From the NCBI RefSeq assembly GCF_014323665.1, contig NZ_JABVEB010000001.1, positions 1-64,000 of the forward strand: a DNA stretch of 64,000 nucleotides. The letters run 5' to 3'. The stretch is from Actinomadura sp. HBU206391 (GTDB lineage: Bacteria > Actinomycetota > Actinomycetes > Streptosporangiales > Streptosporangiaceae). The translations under genes and the position numbers were made by a program. The notes below the pieces were generated by a model, which ran no database searches, had not been told where the DNA came from, and worked only from the letters and a program-made list of their open reading frames with translations. Below, one piece after another: positions 1 through 10,960 of this stretch; the first letter of the stretch is position 1, and the number at the start of each line of letters is the position of its first letter.

Positions 1-279
1 GGCCCGCACGGCGTCGGCGCACCCGACCTGCGCCGCGGCGACCGTCACCCCCCAGAGGGCGACGACCGTCACGAGCACCAGGCCGGGCAGGGCGACCGCG
101 ATCTCAGCGGTGGCCGAGCCGCCCTCGCCGCCGGCACCGGGCCTCCTGGGTGGACGGGTCGGCCGGCGTGGCCCCGACGTGCCACGTGGCACCGGGAGGC
201 GGCGCTGCGACAATCGGCCCGCCGTCCGCCACCAGGGCGGCCGGCCCACCCGGCGCCTGGAACCGGGACCCTTGGACAT
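1..279 (-). CDS. TadE-like pilus assembly protein, 3' part outside window
   Basis: Minus-strand ORF whose first 93 codons lie in the window and which runs off the left edge. A basic, proline-rich N-terminus of about 55 residues is followed by GGSATAEIAVALPGLVLV and more hydrophobic residues. This is the typical single membrane helix of TadE-like pseudopilins, preceded by the Glu-containing processing-type motif. I chose the ATG at 279 because it lies five bases after the stop of the DUF4244 gene, in the order TadA-TadB-TadC-DUF4244-TadE also seen in M. tuberculosis (Rv3659c-Rv3655c). It is probably secreted and assembled with the Tad/Flp machinery encoded upstream. The C-terminal region cannot be judged. 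Confidence 0.75.
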   Translation of the reverse strand, partial: MSKGPGSRRRVGRPPWWRTAGRLSQRRLPVPRGTSGPRRPTRPPRRPGAGGEGGSATAEIAVALPGLVLVTVVALWGVTVAAAQVGCADAVRA

Positions 280-284
280 ACCGC

Positions 285-476
285 TCACCCCGCCAGCTGC
301 AGCGCCCTCTTGATGATGTTCAGGAGTAACCGGCGGACCTCCGGGCTTGTCACGATCTTGAACAGCAGCCCGGCGAACGCGGCGGCCGCCACGGTGCCCA
401 CGGCGTATTCGGCCGTGGACATTCCGCGGTCGCGTGCGTGCCGGCCGCGCCGCTTCATCGCTTGTGCCATCTGCAT
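285..476 (-). CDS. DUF4244 small Flp-type pilin candidate
   Basis: This 63-residue protein begins MQMAQAMKRR, followed by a basic segment, the motif RGMSTAEYAVGTVAAAAFAGLL (one TM helix) and a short amphipathic tail. That is the DUF4244 pattern found beside tad genes in actinobacteria and similar to Flp major pilins: Glu at position +5 of the processed form and a hydrophobic stalk. The start at 476 is supported by GAAGGAGGGC just upstream; longer readings have no such site. It lies five bases before the TadE-like gene. Its role as pilin subunit is inferred from context. Confidence 0.8.
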   Translation of the reverse strand: MQMAQAMKRRGRHARDRGMSTAEYAVGTVAAAAFAGLLFKIVTSPEVRRLLLNIIKRALQLAG

Positions 477-891
477 GGGAGGCCCTCCTTCTACGTTGCG
501 GGGCACCCGCGCGACGCCCCGCAGCAAGCGTGCACCGCCGCGATGACCGGCCACCGACCGAACCACATTCTGTGGAAAACTCCGGCCATCGGACCGGCAT
601 CGCCGAAGGCCTCTCCGCTCATGCGGACGCGCATGGAGGTATACGGAAATCCAGCCACCTCACGGAAACAGATAAACCGATAGAGCCGGTCGAGCCGATA
701 GGTGTGAAGAGCCACCACCGAGTGGAAGAAACCTCATCCTGGGAAGCAGATTTCTGCACCGCACAGAAGCACCGAGAATCCCTCTCCACCACATCAGGTC
801 CACTCCCGCCTCGTTGCCGTGCTCTCTCCGACCGCGGCCCGAGTCCTGTGGACACGGCGGTGCGGGAATCGGTCTTCGGGGGCGTGAAGAC
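477..891. other. Intergenic stretch, no gene recognised
   Basis: About 415 bases with no convincing coding frame on either strand; the small ORFs here lack ribosome-binding sites and recognisable sequence. It must contain the end of the tad transcript leader on one side and the tail of the small minus-strand gene ending at 892 on the other. I see no strong hairpin or tRNA-like structure. Confidence 0.4.
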
Positions 892-1128
892 CTAGCGTCC
901 GCACCGCCGCGCCGGCTTCACAGGGGGTCGTACGGCCCGGCGGCCGCGGTGGCCGGGCGGTACGACGACGTCCGGCGTCCTGCGGGCGACGCCTACGGAA
1001 CCCAGGGTTCGCCCCACGACGTATCGGTTCTGCTCAGGACGCGAGAGTTCAGGCCCGAGACCCTCGGGTGTGCGCGCCGCCCGCGCCCGGCCCGGCGCGC
1101 ACACGCTCAGGTACCGGAGGACGACCAT
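892..1128 (-). CDS. Small hypothetical protein, second member of a duplicated gene pair (copy 1)
   Basis: This 78-residue ORF starts at ATG 1128, overlaps the end of the preceding gene by 22 bases and ends at a TAG at 892. On its own it would not be convincing. However, it occupies the same place relative to its neighbour as the 102-residue ORF at 41770-42078, and both end with a related segment (KPARRCG). The DNA around 898-920 is identical over 23 bases to 41914-41936 and similar beyond. Copy 1 stops right after the shared segment, while copy 2 continues for about 40 residues, so this copy may be truncated. Function unknown. Confidence 0.4.
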   Translation of the reverse strand: MVVLRYLSVCAPGRARAARTPEGLGPELSRPEQNRYVVGRTLGSVGVARRTPDVVVPPGHRGRRAVRPPVKPARRCGR

Positions 1129-1580
1129 GTCGGCGGTCCACCCGCGTTGGAGGCCCTCATCCGGGGTTCGGTCGCCTGCCGTCGCTGTCGATCGGAGTGG
1201 AGGTCCGCGAGCCCGGCGGCGAGGGCCTCGGGCGGAATCGAGTCGCCGGCGCGTTCGGGCGCGCCCGCGAACAGGGTGTCGAGCCGGCCCCATCCACCGC
1301 GCGCGGAGACGTCCTCCCAGACCACGACGCCGCTGGCCGCGTCGAACCGGCCGCGCGCTATCAGTGATTCATAGACGTAGCCGATGCGGGAGAAGCTCAA
1401 CGTCACGCTGTGCACGAGGCCACGTGACCCCGGCGGTGCCTCTCGTAACGCCTCCGTCACCCGCGCGAAGACCCGCTGCCGGTCGTCGCAGACCCCGGCC
1501 GCCCCGCGATGGAACGGATCGGTACCGGGGGGCACGATGGTCCACGAGAAGATGGGCGGTGGTCTCCAAGGCCCGTCCAT
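1107..1580 (-). CDS. Hypothetical protein, first member of a duplicated gene pair (copy 1)
   Basis: This 157-residue protein is clearly related to the 133-residue product of 42081-42482. Both start with a short leader ending in FSW, then have a Gly-Val/Ile-Cys-containing loop, an (A/V)VTEAL helix, and a YVY--(L/V)IAR segment followed by G-(V/I)VW. I do not recognise the family. Both copies lie near HTH regulators: here a DUF5753-type regulator ends at 1833, about 250 bases upstream on the same strand. The ATG at 1580 has no strong ribosome-binding site, so the true start may differ by a few codons. Confidence 0.55.
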   Translation of the reverse strand: MDGPWRPPPIFSWTIVPPGTDPFHRGAAGVCDDRQRVFARVTEALREAPPGSRGLVHSVTLSFSRIGYVYESLIARGRFDAASGVVVWEDVSARGGWGRLDTLFAGAPERAGDSIPPEALAAGLADLHSDRQRRQATEPRMRASNAGGPPTWSSSGT

Positions 1581-1832
1581 CAGCTGCCGCCGAGATGCTC
1601 GATCCGGAGGTCGGGGTTCGACGCCCGCGGAGGCCGGCTCCTGGCGTCATGCCGCTGAGCGATGAACCCGTGGACTCCGATCCGTGAGCCGGGCGCACCG
1701 TCGGCAAGGGCGTTCTGCCGGAAAAGGGGCACAGAGCCCGATCCGGACGCGATCGCCATGCGATCACCGTGGGGTAATCCGTCCATAGTGCGACGGTAGG
1801 GACACCGGCCGGTCGTTCCCAATGAAGTTTCT

Positions 1833-2684
1833 TTACGTTTCCTGAAATCCTGCGGAAGCCGTCGCGATCAGCTCTCTGGCGGCCTCGCCGTAGACGGCCG
1901 ACTCGGCCAGCGCGGTGAAGGCCTTCTCGTAAATGGCGACGTCGGTGGGCTGTTTGTTGCGGATCTGGCCGGGCAGCGTGTCGCATCTGACCTGGTCGGC
2001 GTCATAGATCCAGAATCCCTCCCACGGCCACACGGTGCGCGGGGCCGAGATGGGCAGGATGCCGAGTGAGACGTTCGGGGCGTACGTCATGGCGGTCAAC
2101 CGCTCGAGCTGCGCCATCATGGCGGCCGCTTCGCACATCCGGGCATGGAGCGCCTGCTCGCCGAAGATGAACGCGAAGCGCTTGGCACCGTCGCCCAGCA
2201 CCGACTGGAGGGCGATCCGCTCCTCCACCGCCTGGTCGAGGTCGTTGGGGATCTCTCGGAATTCCATGATGCAGCGCAGGTGCGCGGCAGCGTAGGCGGG
2301 GGTCTGGAGCAGCCCGGGTATCGGTGCGTGCTGGAAGACCCGCAACTGCGAGGTGGCCCGGTAAAGGGCCATGAACGACTGCTGTACATGACGCAGGCCG
2401 GTCTGCTCCAGCCGGCGCCATTGGATGTACATGCTGTCGATGTTGCGTACGGCGGCGATCAGGTCCACCGTCTGGTCGTCCGCGTTGCAGACGCGGCACC
2501 ACTCCCGGATGTCCCCCTCCGTGGGGACCTGGTTGGCGTTCTCGATCTTCGAGACCTTGGACTTGGGCCAGCCGACCTCGCTCGCCAATGCCTGACCGGT
2601 CAGGCATGCCTCGTTGCGGATCTGGCGAAGTTGGGCCGCAAGGATGCTCTTAGCCTCCTTGAGACGCTCGGAGGTATGCATCAT
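1833..2684 (-). CDS. XRE-family regulator with DUF5753 domain
   Basis: 283 residues. Residues ~15-70 form a helix-turn-helix (LTGQALASEVGWPKSKVSKIE), and the rest matches the DUF5753 sensor-like domain (PIPGLLQTPAYA, a variable middle, then LGILP and the C-terminal helix). Such regulators are very abundant in Streptomyces and relatives and are normally paired with a small DUF397 protein. No DUF397 gene is present here; the next genes are the small A/B-type pair ending at 892. The start is one of two consecutive ATGs (2684/2681); a much longer upstream reading is only the shadow of the tad genes. Target promoters are unknown. Confidence 0.8.
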   Translation of the reverse strand: MMHTSERLKEAKSILAAQLRQIRNEACLTGQALASEVGWPKSKVSKIENANQVPTEGDIREWCRVCNADDQTVDLIAAVRNIDSMYIQWRRLEQTGLRHVQQSFMALYRATSQLRVFQHAPIPGLLQTPAYAAAHLRCIMEFREIPNDLDQAVEERIALQSVLGDGAKRFAFIFGEQALHARMCEAAAMMAQLERLTAMTYAPNVSLGILPISAPRTVWPWEGFWIYDADQVRCDTLPGQIRNKQPTDVAIYEKAFTALAESAVYGEAARELIATASAGFQET

Positions 2685-2926
2685 TTGACGGTACTTGCCC
2701 GGTTTCTTGTTGTCAGCAATTGTTTCGAGAAGTTTCTCATGCCCCCGGGGCCACTGCTTCTGCCGTGATCTCACAGTTTGTTCGCATGACAACGACGGGA
2801 TCACAATGAGCGACCGGAGGCCACTCAGTGTGCCCCAATGGCGTAATTCACCGGAGGGATGCCGACCTGGGCGCCGGTGATACCGCGAAATGCCAACGGG
2901 TCCGGCGGACGTCATCTCCCGCTCGT
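2685..2926. promoter_or_regulatory. Upstream region of the DUF5753 regulator
   Basis: About 240 bases separate the tadC stop from the regulator start, both genes being on the minus strand. The stretch is noticeably less GC-rich than the flanking genes, as expected for a promoter region. I cannot point to a specific -10/-35 pair with confidence. Confidence 0.35.
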
Positions 2927-3724
2927 TCACCAGGGCAACAGGATGGTCGAGGCGATACCGGCGATCGCCGGCACGATGCCGAGCAGGACGAAGGCGGGCA
3001 GGAAGCAGAGCCCGAGCGGCGCGACCGCCCGGACCCCCGCGGCGCGGGCCCGTACGGTGGCGGCCGCGTGGGCCGACCGCCGCTGGTCCCTGGCCAGTCT
3101 GGACAGCGTCGGGGTGAGCGCCGTTCCGCTGTGCGCCGCCCTCGCGACCGTACGGGCCAGCGGGGCGAGCGCGGGTTCGCCCGCGAGCGTGAGCCATGCC
3201 TGCGACGGGTCGGCGCCCAGCCGCACCTGAGCGGCCACCGCATGCAACTCGTCGCCGAGCGCACCGCCGACGGCATCGGCGACTGCCTCGACCGCCTCGC
3301 CCCACGAGGTGCCGCAGGCCAGGCACGCCGCGAGCAGGTCCACCGCGACGGGCAGGTCGGCGACGAGCCGGACCCGGCGCCGGCGGCGCTCCGGCGGTTC
3401 CATGCGGGAGAGCGCCCGGGCACATCCCACCGCGAGGGCGGCTCCGATCGGGGGCCCGGCCGGAGCGCCGATGAGGGCGGCGCAGGCGATGCCCGCCAGC
3501 GCCGCCGCGGCCCAGCGCATGCGCACGTCGCGGCGGTTCGCACCCGGGCCACCACCGGTGGCCGGAGGGCCGGTGCCCGGGCGACCGCACGGCGGTGGCC
3601 GTGAACTCCGTACGGCCGGTGGCGGCAGCAACGAGGCCAGCCGGCGCCGGGCGATCGAACGATCGCGCGGGACCAGCCACCCGGCGAGGGCCGCGCACAC
3701 GACCGCGCAGAGGGCCGCGCTCAT
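2927..3724 (-). CDS. tadC: TadC-like type II secretion F-family membrane protein
   Basis: 265 residues. It has an N-terminal hydrophobic segment ([17 protein letters not shown]), a second around residues 70-100, a cytoplasmic helical T2SSF domain (about 110-225) with [19 protein letters not shown], and a C-terminal TM hairpin ([20 protein letters not shown]). This is the layout of the inner-membrane platform proteins of Tad systems. The ATG at 3724 overlaps the tadB stop as ATGA, which fixes the start. It should work with TadB as the membrane platform for Flp-type pilus assembly powered by TadA. Confidence 0.87.
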   Translation of the reverse strand: MSAALCAVVCAALAGWLVPRDRSIARRRLASLLPPPAVRSSRPPPCGRPGTGPPATGGGPGANRRDVRMRWAAAALAGIACAALIGAPAGPPIGAALAVGCARALSRMEPPERRRRRVRLVADLPVAVDLLAACLACGTSWGEAVEAVADAVGGALGDELHAVAAQVRLGADPSQAWLTLAGEPALAPLARTVARAAHSGTALTPTLSRLARDQRRSAHAAATVRARAAGVRAVAPLGLCFLPAFVLLGIVPAIAGIASTILLPW

Positions 3725-4458
3725 CGGGATGCCCCGGCCGCGGCGGCGAGCCGCTGAGTCCACCACAGACCCAGGAGGTCCAGCCCGACGCCCGCGAGGA
3801 GGCAACCCGCTCCTGCCGTCGTACCGAAGAGGAACGCCAGCGGCCGGGCGCCCAGGGCCGCGGCCATGCCCAACCCCAGCAGCGGCAGGCCGGCCAGCAG
3901 CCGGGCCGTCGCACGCGGCCCCGCGAGTTGTGCGGTCACCTCGCGCCGATGGGCCTCCTCGTCGCGCAGGGCGTCGGCCAGGCTCTGGATCGCCGACGCG
4001 AGCGCGCCGCCGCGCTCGGCGCCGATCCGCCAGCAGGCGGCGAGCAGCCGCAGGCCCTCCGCGCCAGGTGCTCCGGCCGCCCGTTCCAGCAGATCGGGAA
4101 TCTGCTCGCCCGGCCTCGGGCCGAGCAGCGCCGAGCCGAGCGAGGCGCCGACCGCCGGATCGAGCACCGCGGCCGACCCGGTGAAGGCCGCCGCCGGCGT
4201 CCGGCCCGCCGTCAGCTCGGCCGCGATGCCGTCGCAGAACTCGATCACGGCGGACCGCCGGAGCCCGGACTCGCCCCGTCTCCTGCTGACCTCCCTGAGC
4301 GCGGCACCGGCGCGGGCCGCGAGCAGGCGCGGCCACGGTGTAGTGCGCGGCCCGAACACGTCGCGCAGCCGGAGCACGGCGGGCGAGGGCATGGTCAGGC
4401 TCAGCACCGCCCCACCGGCGCACAGGGCGGCCAACGCCACCGACGGGCCGGCCGTCAT
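3721..4458 (-). CDS. tadB: TadB-like type II secretion F-family membrane protein
   Basis: 245 residues with N-terminal TM ([15 protein letters not shown]), a long cytoplasmic T2SSF region containing [18 protein letters not shown] and an [12 protein letters not shown] helix, then two C-terminal TM helices ([18 protein letters not shown] and [15 protein letters not shown]). The start at 4458 overlaps the tadA stop by one base (TGATG) and its own stop overlaps the tadC start, so the three are translationally coupled. It is the partner platform subunit of TadC. Confidence 0.87.
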   Translation of the reverse strand: MTAGPSVALAALCAGGAVLSLTMPSPAVLRLRDVFGPRTTPWPRLLAARAGAALREVSRRRGESGLRRSAVIEFCDGIAAELTAGRTPAAAFTGSAAVLDPAVGASLGSALLGPRPGEQIPDLLERAAGAPGAEGLRLLAACWRIGAERGGALASAIQSLADALRDEEAHRREVTAQLAGPRATARLLAGLPLLGLGMAAALGARPLAFLFGTTAGAGCLLAGVGLDLLGLWWTQRLAAAAGASR

Positions 4459-5768
4459 CACGGGGCGCCGTTCAGGGCTTCCGATGGACCCGCCGGTCCG
4501 GACACTCGAGCCGGCCGACCCGTCTCGGCGGAGACTCGATCGGGCATGCCCACCCGAGCGGAGACGCGATCGGGCGGGCCCGCAGGTCCGGATACTCGAT
4601 CCGGCGGCGAGCCGGGCGGCCGCCACAGCCCGGCCAGGCGATCGGCGAGCCCGGCCGCACCGGCCCCCGTCGCGATCCGGCCGTCCGCGGTGAACGACAC
4701 CGCAGGGACGGCCTCGACCAGACCGTCCGCGCCGCGCCGCAGCAGGCAGACCTCCGCGATCCGGCGCGGGCCGCCGGGCTCTCTCACCAGGTGCACCACC
4801 ACGTCGAGGGCGGCCGCCAGCTGGCTGTGCACGGCCTCGCGGCTCAGCCCGGCCGCGCAGGCCAGCGCTTCGAGCCTGGCGGGGACGTCGGCCGCGGCGT
4901 TGGCATGCAGCGTGCCGCACCCGCCCTCGTGCCCGGTGTTCAGCGCGGCCAGCAGATGCACGACCTCGGCGCCCCGCACCTCGCCGACCACCAGCCGGTC
5001 GGGTCGCATGCGCAGGGCCTGGCGCACGAGGTCGTGCAGGCCGACCTCTCCGGCGCCCTCGACATTGGGCGGACGCGCCTCCAGCCGTACGACATGATCA
5101 TGCGCCGGCCGCAGCTCCGCGGAGTCCTCCACCAGAACGAGCCGCTCACCACGCCGCACCAGCGACAGAAGGCTCCCCAGCAACGTCGTCTTACCCGTGC
5201 CCGTGCCACCGGTGACCAAGAAGGCCGCCCGGGCCGCGACCAGCGCGGTCAGCAGCGCCGCACCCGCCTCTGGGACGGCACCGGCCGCGACGAGCTCCGC
5301 AAGCGTGAAGGCGCGTCGCCGGGGCAACCGCAGTGACAGGCAGGTGCCGCCTCCGGCGATGGGCGGCAGCACCGCGTGCAGCCGGACGCCCCCGGGCAGT
5401 CTGGCGTCGACATACGGCGCGGCGTCGTCGAGCCGGCGCCCGGCCATGGCGGCGAGCCGCTGAGCCAACCGCCGCAGCGCCGTCTCGTCGGGGAACCGCA
5501 CGGACGTGCGGACCAGCCCGGAACCCGTGTCGACCCAGACCTCGTCAAACCCGTTCACCAGGACGTCGGTGACCTCGGCATCGTGCAGCAGCGGCTCCAG
5601 CGGTCCGGCGCCGACGAGGTCGGCGCGCAGCCGCTCCACCAGCGTGAGCACCTCGGCGTCGCCGAGGACCCGCTCCTGCGACCGCAGTGCCGCCGCGACG
5701 CCGGCCGGTGTCGGTTCGGTGCCCGTATCGACCAGCCGGTCGCGCACGGCCTCGACGAGCCTGCTCAT
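4458..5768 (-). CDS. tadA: TadA-like pilus assembly/secretion ATPase
   Basis: 436 residues of the type II/IV secretion VirB11-like family. It has an N-terminal domain with the [14 protein letters not shown] signature (~60-75) and a Walker [10 protein letters not shown] near residue 188. Asp/His boxes include [23 protein letters not shown] and GTLHANAA. It should form the cytoplasmic hexamer energising TadB/TadC. The start at 5768 overlaps the ssd stop by four bases. The C-terminal ~45 residues are unusual, built of imperfect repeats of PPDRVS-type units (see repeat at 4486-4617), and are not part of the ATPase fold. Confidence 0.9.
   Translation of the reverse strand: MSRLVEAVRDRLVDTGTEPTPAGVAAALRSQERVLGDAEVLTLVERLRADLVGAGPLEPLLHDAEVTDVLVNGFDEVWVDTGSGLVRTSVRFPDETALRRLAQRLAAMAGRRLDDAAPYVDARLPGGVRLHAVLPPIAGGGTCLSLRLPRRRAFTLAELVAAGAVPEAGAALLTALVAARAAFLVTGGTGTGKTTLLGSLLSLVRRGERLVLVEDSAELRPAHDHVVRLEARPPNVEGAGEVGLHDLVRQALRMRPDRLVVGEVRGAEVVHLLAALNTGHEGGCGTLHANAAADVPARLEALACAAGLSREAVHSQLAAALDVVVHLVREPGGPRRIAEVCLLRRGADGLVEAVPAVSFTADGRIATGAGAAGLADRLAGLWRPPGSPPDRVSGPAGPPDRVSARVGMPDRVSAETGRPARVSGPAGPSEALNGAP
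4486..4617 (-). repeat. In-frame tandem repeat in the tadA tail
   Basis: Imperfect direct repeats of about 33 bases encode units resembling PDRVSxxxGxP, about four copies, at the extreme C-terminus of TadA. Each unit keeps the reading frame. The copies differ by several bases, so the expansion is older than that inside ssd. Confidence 0.7.
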
Positions 5769-6973
5769 CGGCCATCACCCCGCCGCGGCACACCGAGACC
5801 GAGACCGGTGACCAACCGCACGCACAGGTCGGCCAGCGGACTCCGGTGGAACGCGGTGAGCAGCTCACCGTGTTCGAGCGCGGCCGCGAGCCGCCGATCG
5901 CTCACCACCGCACCCGCGAGCGGCAGGCCGAGCGACTTGGCGATGGCATCTGGGGTCAGGCCACCGGGAGCGGGACCTCGTACGACCACGCGGACATCGC
6001 GGGTGTGACGGGCCAGGGCGGCCGCGACGCGGTCTGCGGCCACGACCGCCCGCAGCTCGGCGGGCACCACGAGCAGCGTGACGTCGGCGACCGGCAACGC
6101 CTCGGCCTCCGCCTCGCCGAAGTGGCGCGGCAGGTCGACCACGACCAGGTCGAAGCCACGTTCGCCCGCGTCGAGCACCGCGCGCATCGCCTCGGCGGGG
6201 ATCGCCTCGGTACAGGTCGGCTCGGCACGAGTCGGCTCAGCACGGGTCGGCTCGGCACGGGTCGGCTCGGCACGGGTCGGCTCGGCACGGGTCGGCTCGG
6301 CGTCACGTCGGTGCCAGGACAGTACGGTCAGCCCTCCGGCGCCGGGCTCGGAACCGGCCGGCCCGGCCGGTGACCCGGCAAGGCCGGGAAGCGCCTCGCG
6401 CAGGGCCGCGCCGCTCAGCCGCCCGTGCAGGCCGGCGAACTCGGGCCAGCGGGCACCGGGCGCGCGCTCCTGCCCGAGGACCAGGTCGAGACCGCCGCCG
6501 AGCGGGTCGCCGTCGACGAGCAGCGTGCGAAGCCCGCTGTACATCCCGGTCAGGGCAAGCACCGCGGCGAGCGTGCTCGCCCCGGCGCCACCGCGGCCTC
6601 CCGTGACGCACACCGTGACGGCGCGTTCGCCCTCGGGCTCGGCGGCCACCGAGAGGGCGTCGACGAGCCGTGCCTCCCCGTCGGGAAGGGTCACGACGTC
6701 CTGTGCGCCGATCTCGACGGCGGTGCGGTAGGCGTCCTCGTCGTCGCGGCCGCTCGTGACCAGGACGACGCCGGATCGCTTGGGTATGCCGTCTCTGGCC
6801 AGCTCGGCGGCTAAGCCGAGGTCGACGAGGACGAGGGGTGGATGCCGCCACGCGGCGCGCGCCCGGCCGGTGTCGCGTGCGACCTCGGCCTCGGCGTCGG
6901 CGGCCGCGGCCAGGCGCAGCAGGTCGTCCAGCATCGTGGGGTCGGCGGTTGCGATCAGTGCGGCGGTGCCCAT
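5765..6973 (-). CDS. ssd: Ssd/CpaE-like MinD-family protein of the Tad locus
   Basis: 402 residues. An N-terminal receiver-like domain (to ~115) is followed by a deviant P-loop region GGRGGAGAST (~123-132), in which the Walker lysine of MinD/ParA proteins is missing as in other actinobacterial Ssd proteins. Further motifs are DGDPLGGGLDLVLG and DLVVVDLPRHFG. In M. tuberculosis the orthologue (Rv3660c) sits at the same place before tadA and is described as septum site determining; in Caulobacter the relative CpaE localises the pilus machine. An insert of AEPTR repeats (see 6216-6302) lies between the ATPase halves. The ATG at 6973 is the natural start of the operon. Confidence 0.85.
   Translation of the reverse strand: MGTAALIATADPTMLDDLLRLAAAADAEAEVARDTGRARAAWRHPPLVLVDLGLAAELARDGIPKRSGVVLVTSGRDDEDAYRTAVEIGAQDVVTLPDGEARLVDALSVAAEPEGERAVTVCVTGGRGGAGASTLAAVLALTGMYSGLRTLLVDGDPLGGGLDLVLGQERAPGARWPEFAGLHGRLSGAALREALPGLAGSPAGPAGSEPGAGGLTVLSWHRRDAEPTRAEPTRAEPTRAEPTRAEPTRAEPTCTEAIPAEAMRAVLDAGERGFDLVVVDLPRHFGEAEAEALPVADVTLLVVPAELRAVVAADRVAAALARHTRDVRVVVRGPAPGGLTPDAIAKSLGLPLAGAVVSDRRLAAALEHGELLTAFHRSPLADLCVRLVTGLGLGVPRRGDGR
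6216..6302 (-). repeat. 15-bp minisatellite inside ssd
   Basis: Five nearly identical 15-base units plus a partial sixth, encoding (AEPTR)n on the minus strand. Three central units are identical and the others differ by one base. Because the unit is 15 bases, copy number changes would lengthen or shorten the protein without a frameshift. The near identity points to recent expansion or ongoing slippage. Confidence 0.92.
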
Positions 6974-7118
6974 CCGGTCCTCCCGGCGCCAGCTCGGTGG
7001 AGCACCACCATGCGCCGCGCGAGACGCCGACCGAAAGGGGTTTCCCCAGCCTGTGGATAACTCGCGCTACCGGCCCCTGTGCATTTCCGCGGTGTTCGCC
7101 GAACGGGTCCGGATATAA

Positions 7119-7153
7119 GGCGACCCCCGCCGGGGGGGAGAGCGGGGGTCGCC
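7119..7153 (+). terminator. Perfect 12-bp hairpin with G-rich loop
   Basis: GGCGACCCCCGC and GCGGGGGTCGCC form a perfect 12-base-pair stem around an 11-base loop containing seven consecutive G residues. No T-run follows. It could be a terminator, an mRNA leader structure upstream of ssd, or a G-quadruplex-prone element. Confidence 0.6.
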
Positions 7154-7154
7154 G

Positions 7155-7190
7155 AACGGTCCGGCTCCGGGGGGGTAGAGCCGGGCCGTT
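7155..7190 (+). terminator. Second hairpin directly abutting the first
   Basis: AACGGTCCGGCTC pairs with GAGCCGGGCCGTT (13 pairs, one G-T) around a loop that again contains seven G residues. It begins one base after the preceding hairpin. Two such stems back to back with matching G7 loops are unlikely to be chance. Confidence 0.6.
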
Positions 7191-7941
7191 TCCCAAGAGA
7201 GCCTCGGGTGGGTCTTACAAAGGAGATCGTCTGTTTGATCTACGGTGGAAGCAAAGCCAAGGTCTAGCGATCTGTCAGATACATATGCTGCCCGATCGCT
7301 CAGTGTTTCGTAACACCAAAACGGACAGCGATGTGGCTTTTTTTGTCGCCAGTCAGACGAGGGGTCACAACCATGTCGCGTGCTTTGGCATTCGATGACC
7401 CTTTCGACCCCGACGGCTGTCAATCGACCTAGGCAGGCCTTGACAGGACTGGGATGCTACAGCACGCCAGGTAGATCTTTCTGGGCCTACGCCAGGTCTG
7501 AACGTCATAAAGACCGATCACGGTCGGTGATCAGTTCACCGGGAGTCTCACCCCTTCTGAATGGCCGCTGTTCGACGGGCCGAAGACCGGTCGCGCCGGA
7601 TCCGCCTCCACCTTCCGTGGGCCGCTCTTGACCGGCTACCGCCCATTTTCCGAATCGGGGCTTGTCAAGTGCAGGGATGAGGCGTAGACAGGTGTCACGG
7701 ACCACGTGTCCTAGCACGGCAGCCGGGCACCCACGCGCGACCAGCCGCGGGAGGCGCGTCGAGACGGGCTTGACCCGATCCGACGGATATCAGGTGCACG
7801 CTTGGTAACCCGGTGTGACGTGGCGGCGGCGGCGTCCCCCGGAGGGACGCCGTTCGCTTTGCCCCGAAAGTGGCTTTTGCCCCATGTGCAGTTCCCGGTG
7901 AATTGATCGCCCGGCGGCTCTGCTTCGCGGCCGCGGCGGCT

Positions 7942-8805
7942 TCAGCCGCGCAGGAAGGCCTCGCATATCGCCAGTGAATCGCGCGCGGCAACGGTGACCG
8001 CTTCGGCGCAGTGCCGTACCCATCGAGCGACCCCTTCGGGCGACCCCGCCGCATAGGCGCGCAGCGCGTCGGCGTAGTCGCCTGCCAGCTCGGCGTGTCC
8101 CACCTCCGGGGCGGTCAGCGACTTCGGATCGAGACCGCGCTCGACCAGGGTGAGCCGCTGCGCCGCGCGCGCGACCATCCCATCTCCCCAGCCGAACGGC
8201 CGCAGGGCGAGCAGTTCGCCGTGCACGATCGCGCCGACCACGATGGCGGGCGCCTTGGTCGGCGTGGTCAACACCCCGCTCAGAGCGTCGAGACGGGCCG
8301 CGACCTCGTGTGGCGCGGGTGGCGGGCCCAGCTCCAGCGGATCCCTGACGTCCTGTTCCACACCGCGTGGACGGCCGAGCTCTTCTGGCGCCACGACGCC
8401 GGCCGCCGCGAGAACGTGCAACCGGGCGAGCACCTGCCGCGGCGCATGCCGCCAGGTCTCGGCCAGCGCGCCGATCTCAGCGGAGATCCGCAACGCCCCC
8501 TGCACCACTGGGTCGCCCAGGCCGCCGGTCTCGACTGTCTCACCGCTCGCCGATCCACCGGCCTTCTCGGCGGTTTCGGCACCGGAACCCACGGCCACGG
8601 CACCGCGCAGTCGCTCCAGCGGCAGGGCGACGCCCTCGAGGGCCGCCGAGGCGCGCGCGCCGCGCAGCGCCGACTCGGCTGAGACCTCGGCGCTTCTGCG
8701 CCGCAGGATGCGGTGGCCGAGCAGCCGGTCCACCGCGCCGCGCGCCTCGGTCACCGCTTCTGTCACTCCTGGCAGCGCCGCCACCTGGACAAGGGGATCA
8801 CTCAC
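7942..8805 (-). CDS. Fic-like domain protein with degenerate active site
   Basis: 287 residues. The arrangement resembles Fic/DOC proteins. An N-terminal helical segment contains SAESALRGARASAALEG, like the region before a Fic core. Near residues 200-225 a Fic-type stretch reads VHGELLALRPFGWGDGMVAR, where the canonical motif is HPFxxGNGR. The first His is replaced by Arg and the Asn-Gly-Arg core by Asp-Gly-Met, so AMP-transfer activity is doubtful. It is transcribed away from acs. A Fic relationship is my reading of the motif; overall function is unknown. Confidence 0.6.
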   Translation of the reverse strand: MSDPLVQVAALPGVTEAVTEARGAVDRLLGHRILRRRSAEVSAESALRGARASAALEGVALPLERLRGAVAVGSGAETAEKAGGSASGETVETGGLGDPVVQGALRISAEIGALAETWRHAPRQVLARLHVLAAAGVVAPEELGRPRGVEQDVRDPLELGPPPAPHEVAARLDALSGVLTTPTKAPAIVVGAIVHGELLALRPFGWGDGMVARAAQRLTLVERGLDPKSLTAPEVGHAELAGDYADALRAYAAGSPEGVARWVRHCAEAVTVAARDSLAICEAFLRG

Positions 8806-8978
8806 CCCGTCGACCCTAACCGCTCCTCATCGGACGTCCTGACCAGGCTGCGGTGGCGGGCGTCACGTTACCCTCGGGACCGGGCCCGAAGGTAAGGACG
8901 TACTTGTGGCCACCTGGACTCCCTGGTGGAGTAGTGCCTACCGCGCGCGCCTGAAATTTACGCTTTGGAGGAGACCAC

Positions 8979-10937
<1,959 letters not shown>

Positions 10938-10960
10938 CGGTCAGAAGCACGTGTCGAAGG

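Larger units (their letters stand above)
6974..7941. other. 970-base gene-free region between ssd and the Fic-like gene
   Basis: I see no supportable gene on either strand; candidate ORFs have neither ribosome-binding sites nor recognisable sequence. The region must carry the ssd-tad operon promoter at its left side, and two adjacent strong hairpins at 7119-7190 are described separately. In M. tuberculosis the ssd-acs interval holds several genes that are not found here, so this may be the scar of gene loss or an unrecognised regulatory RNA. Confidence 0.5.

Noticed and set aside
814-1374. Long plus-strand ORF of 186 codons opposite the A/B pair
   Set aside because: Arg/Pro-rich composition typical of a GC-rich shadow frame; no ribosome-binding site or family similarity, and the minus-strand frame has a clear paralogue.
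2793-3914. Upstream extension of the DUF5753 regulator to a 693-codon protein
   Set aside because: The first ~400 codons are the out-of-frame antisense of the tad genes; the family match begins only at the ATG at 2684.
7067-7423. 118-codon minus-strand ORF in the gene-free region before the Fic-like gene
   Set aside because: No start signal or family resemblance, and it runs through the two strong hairpins.
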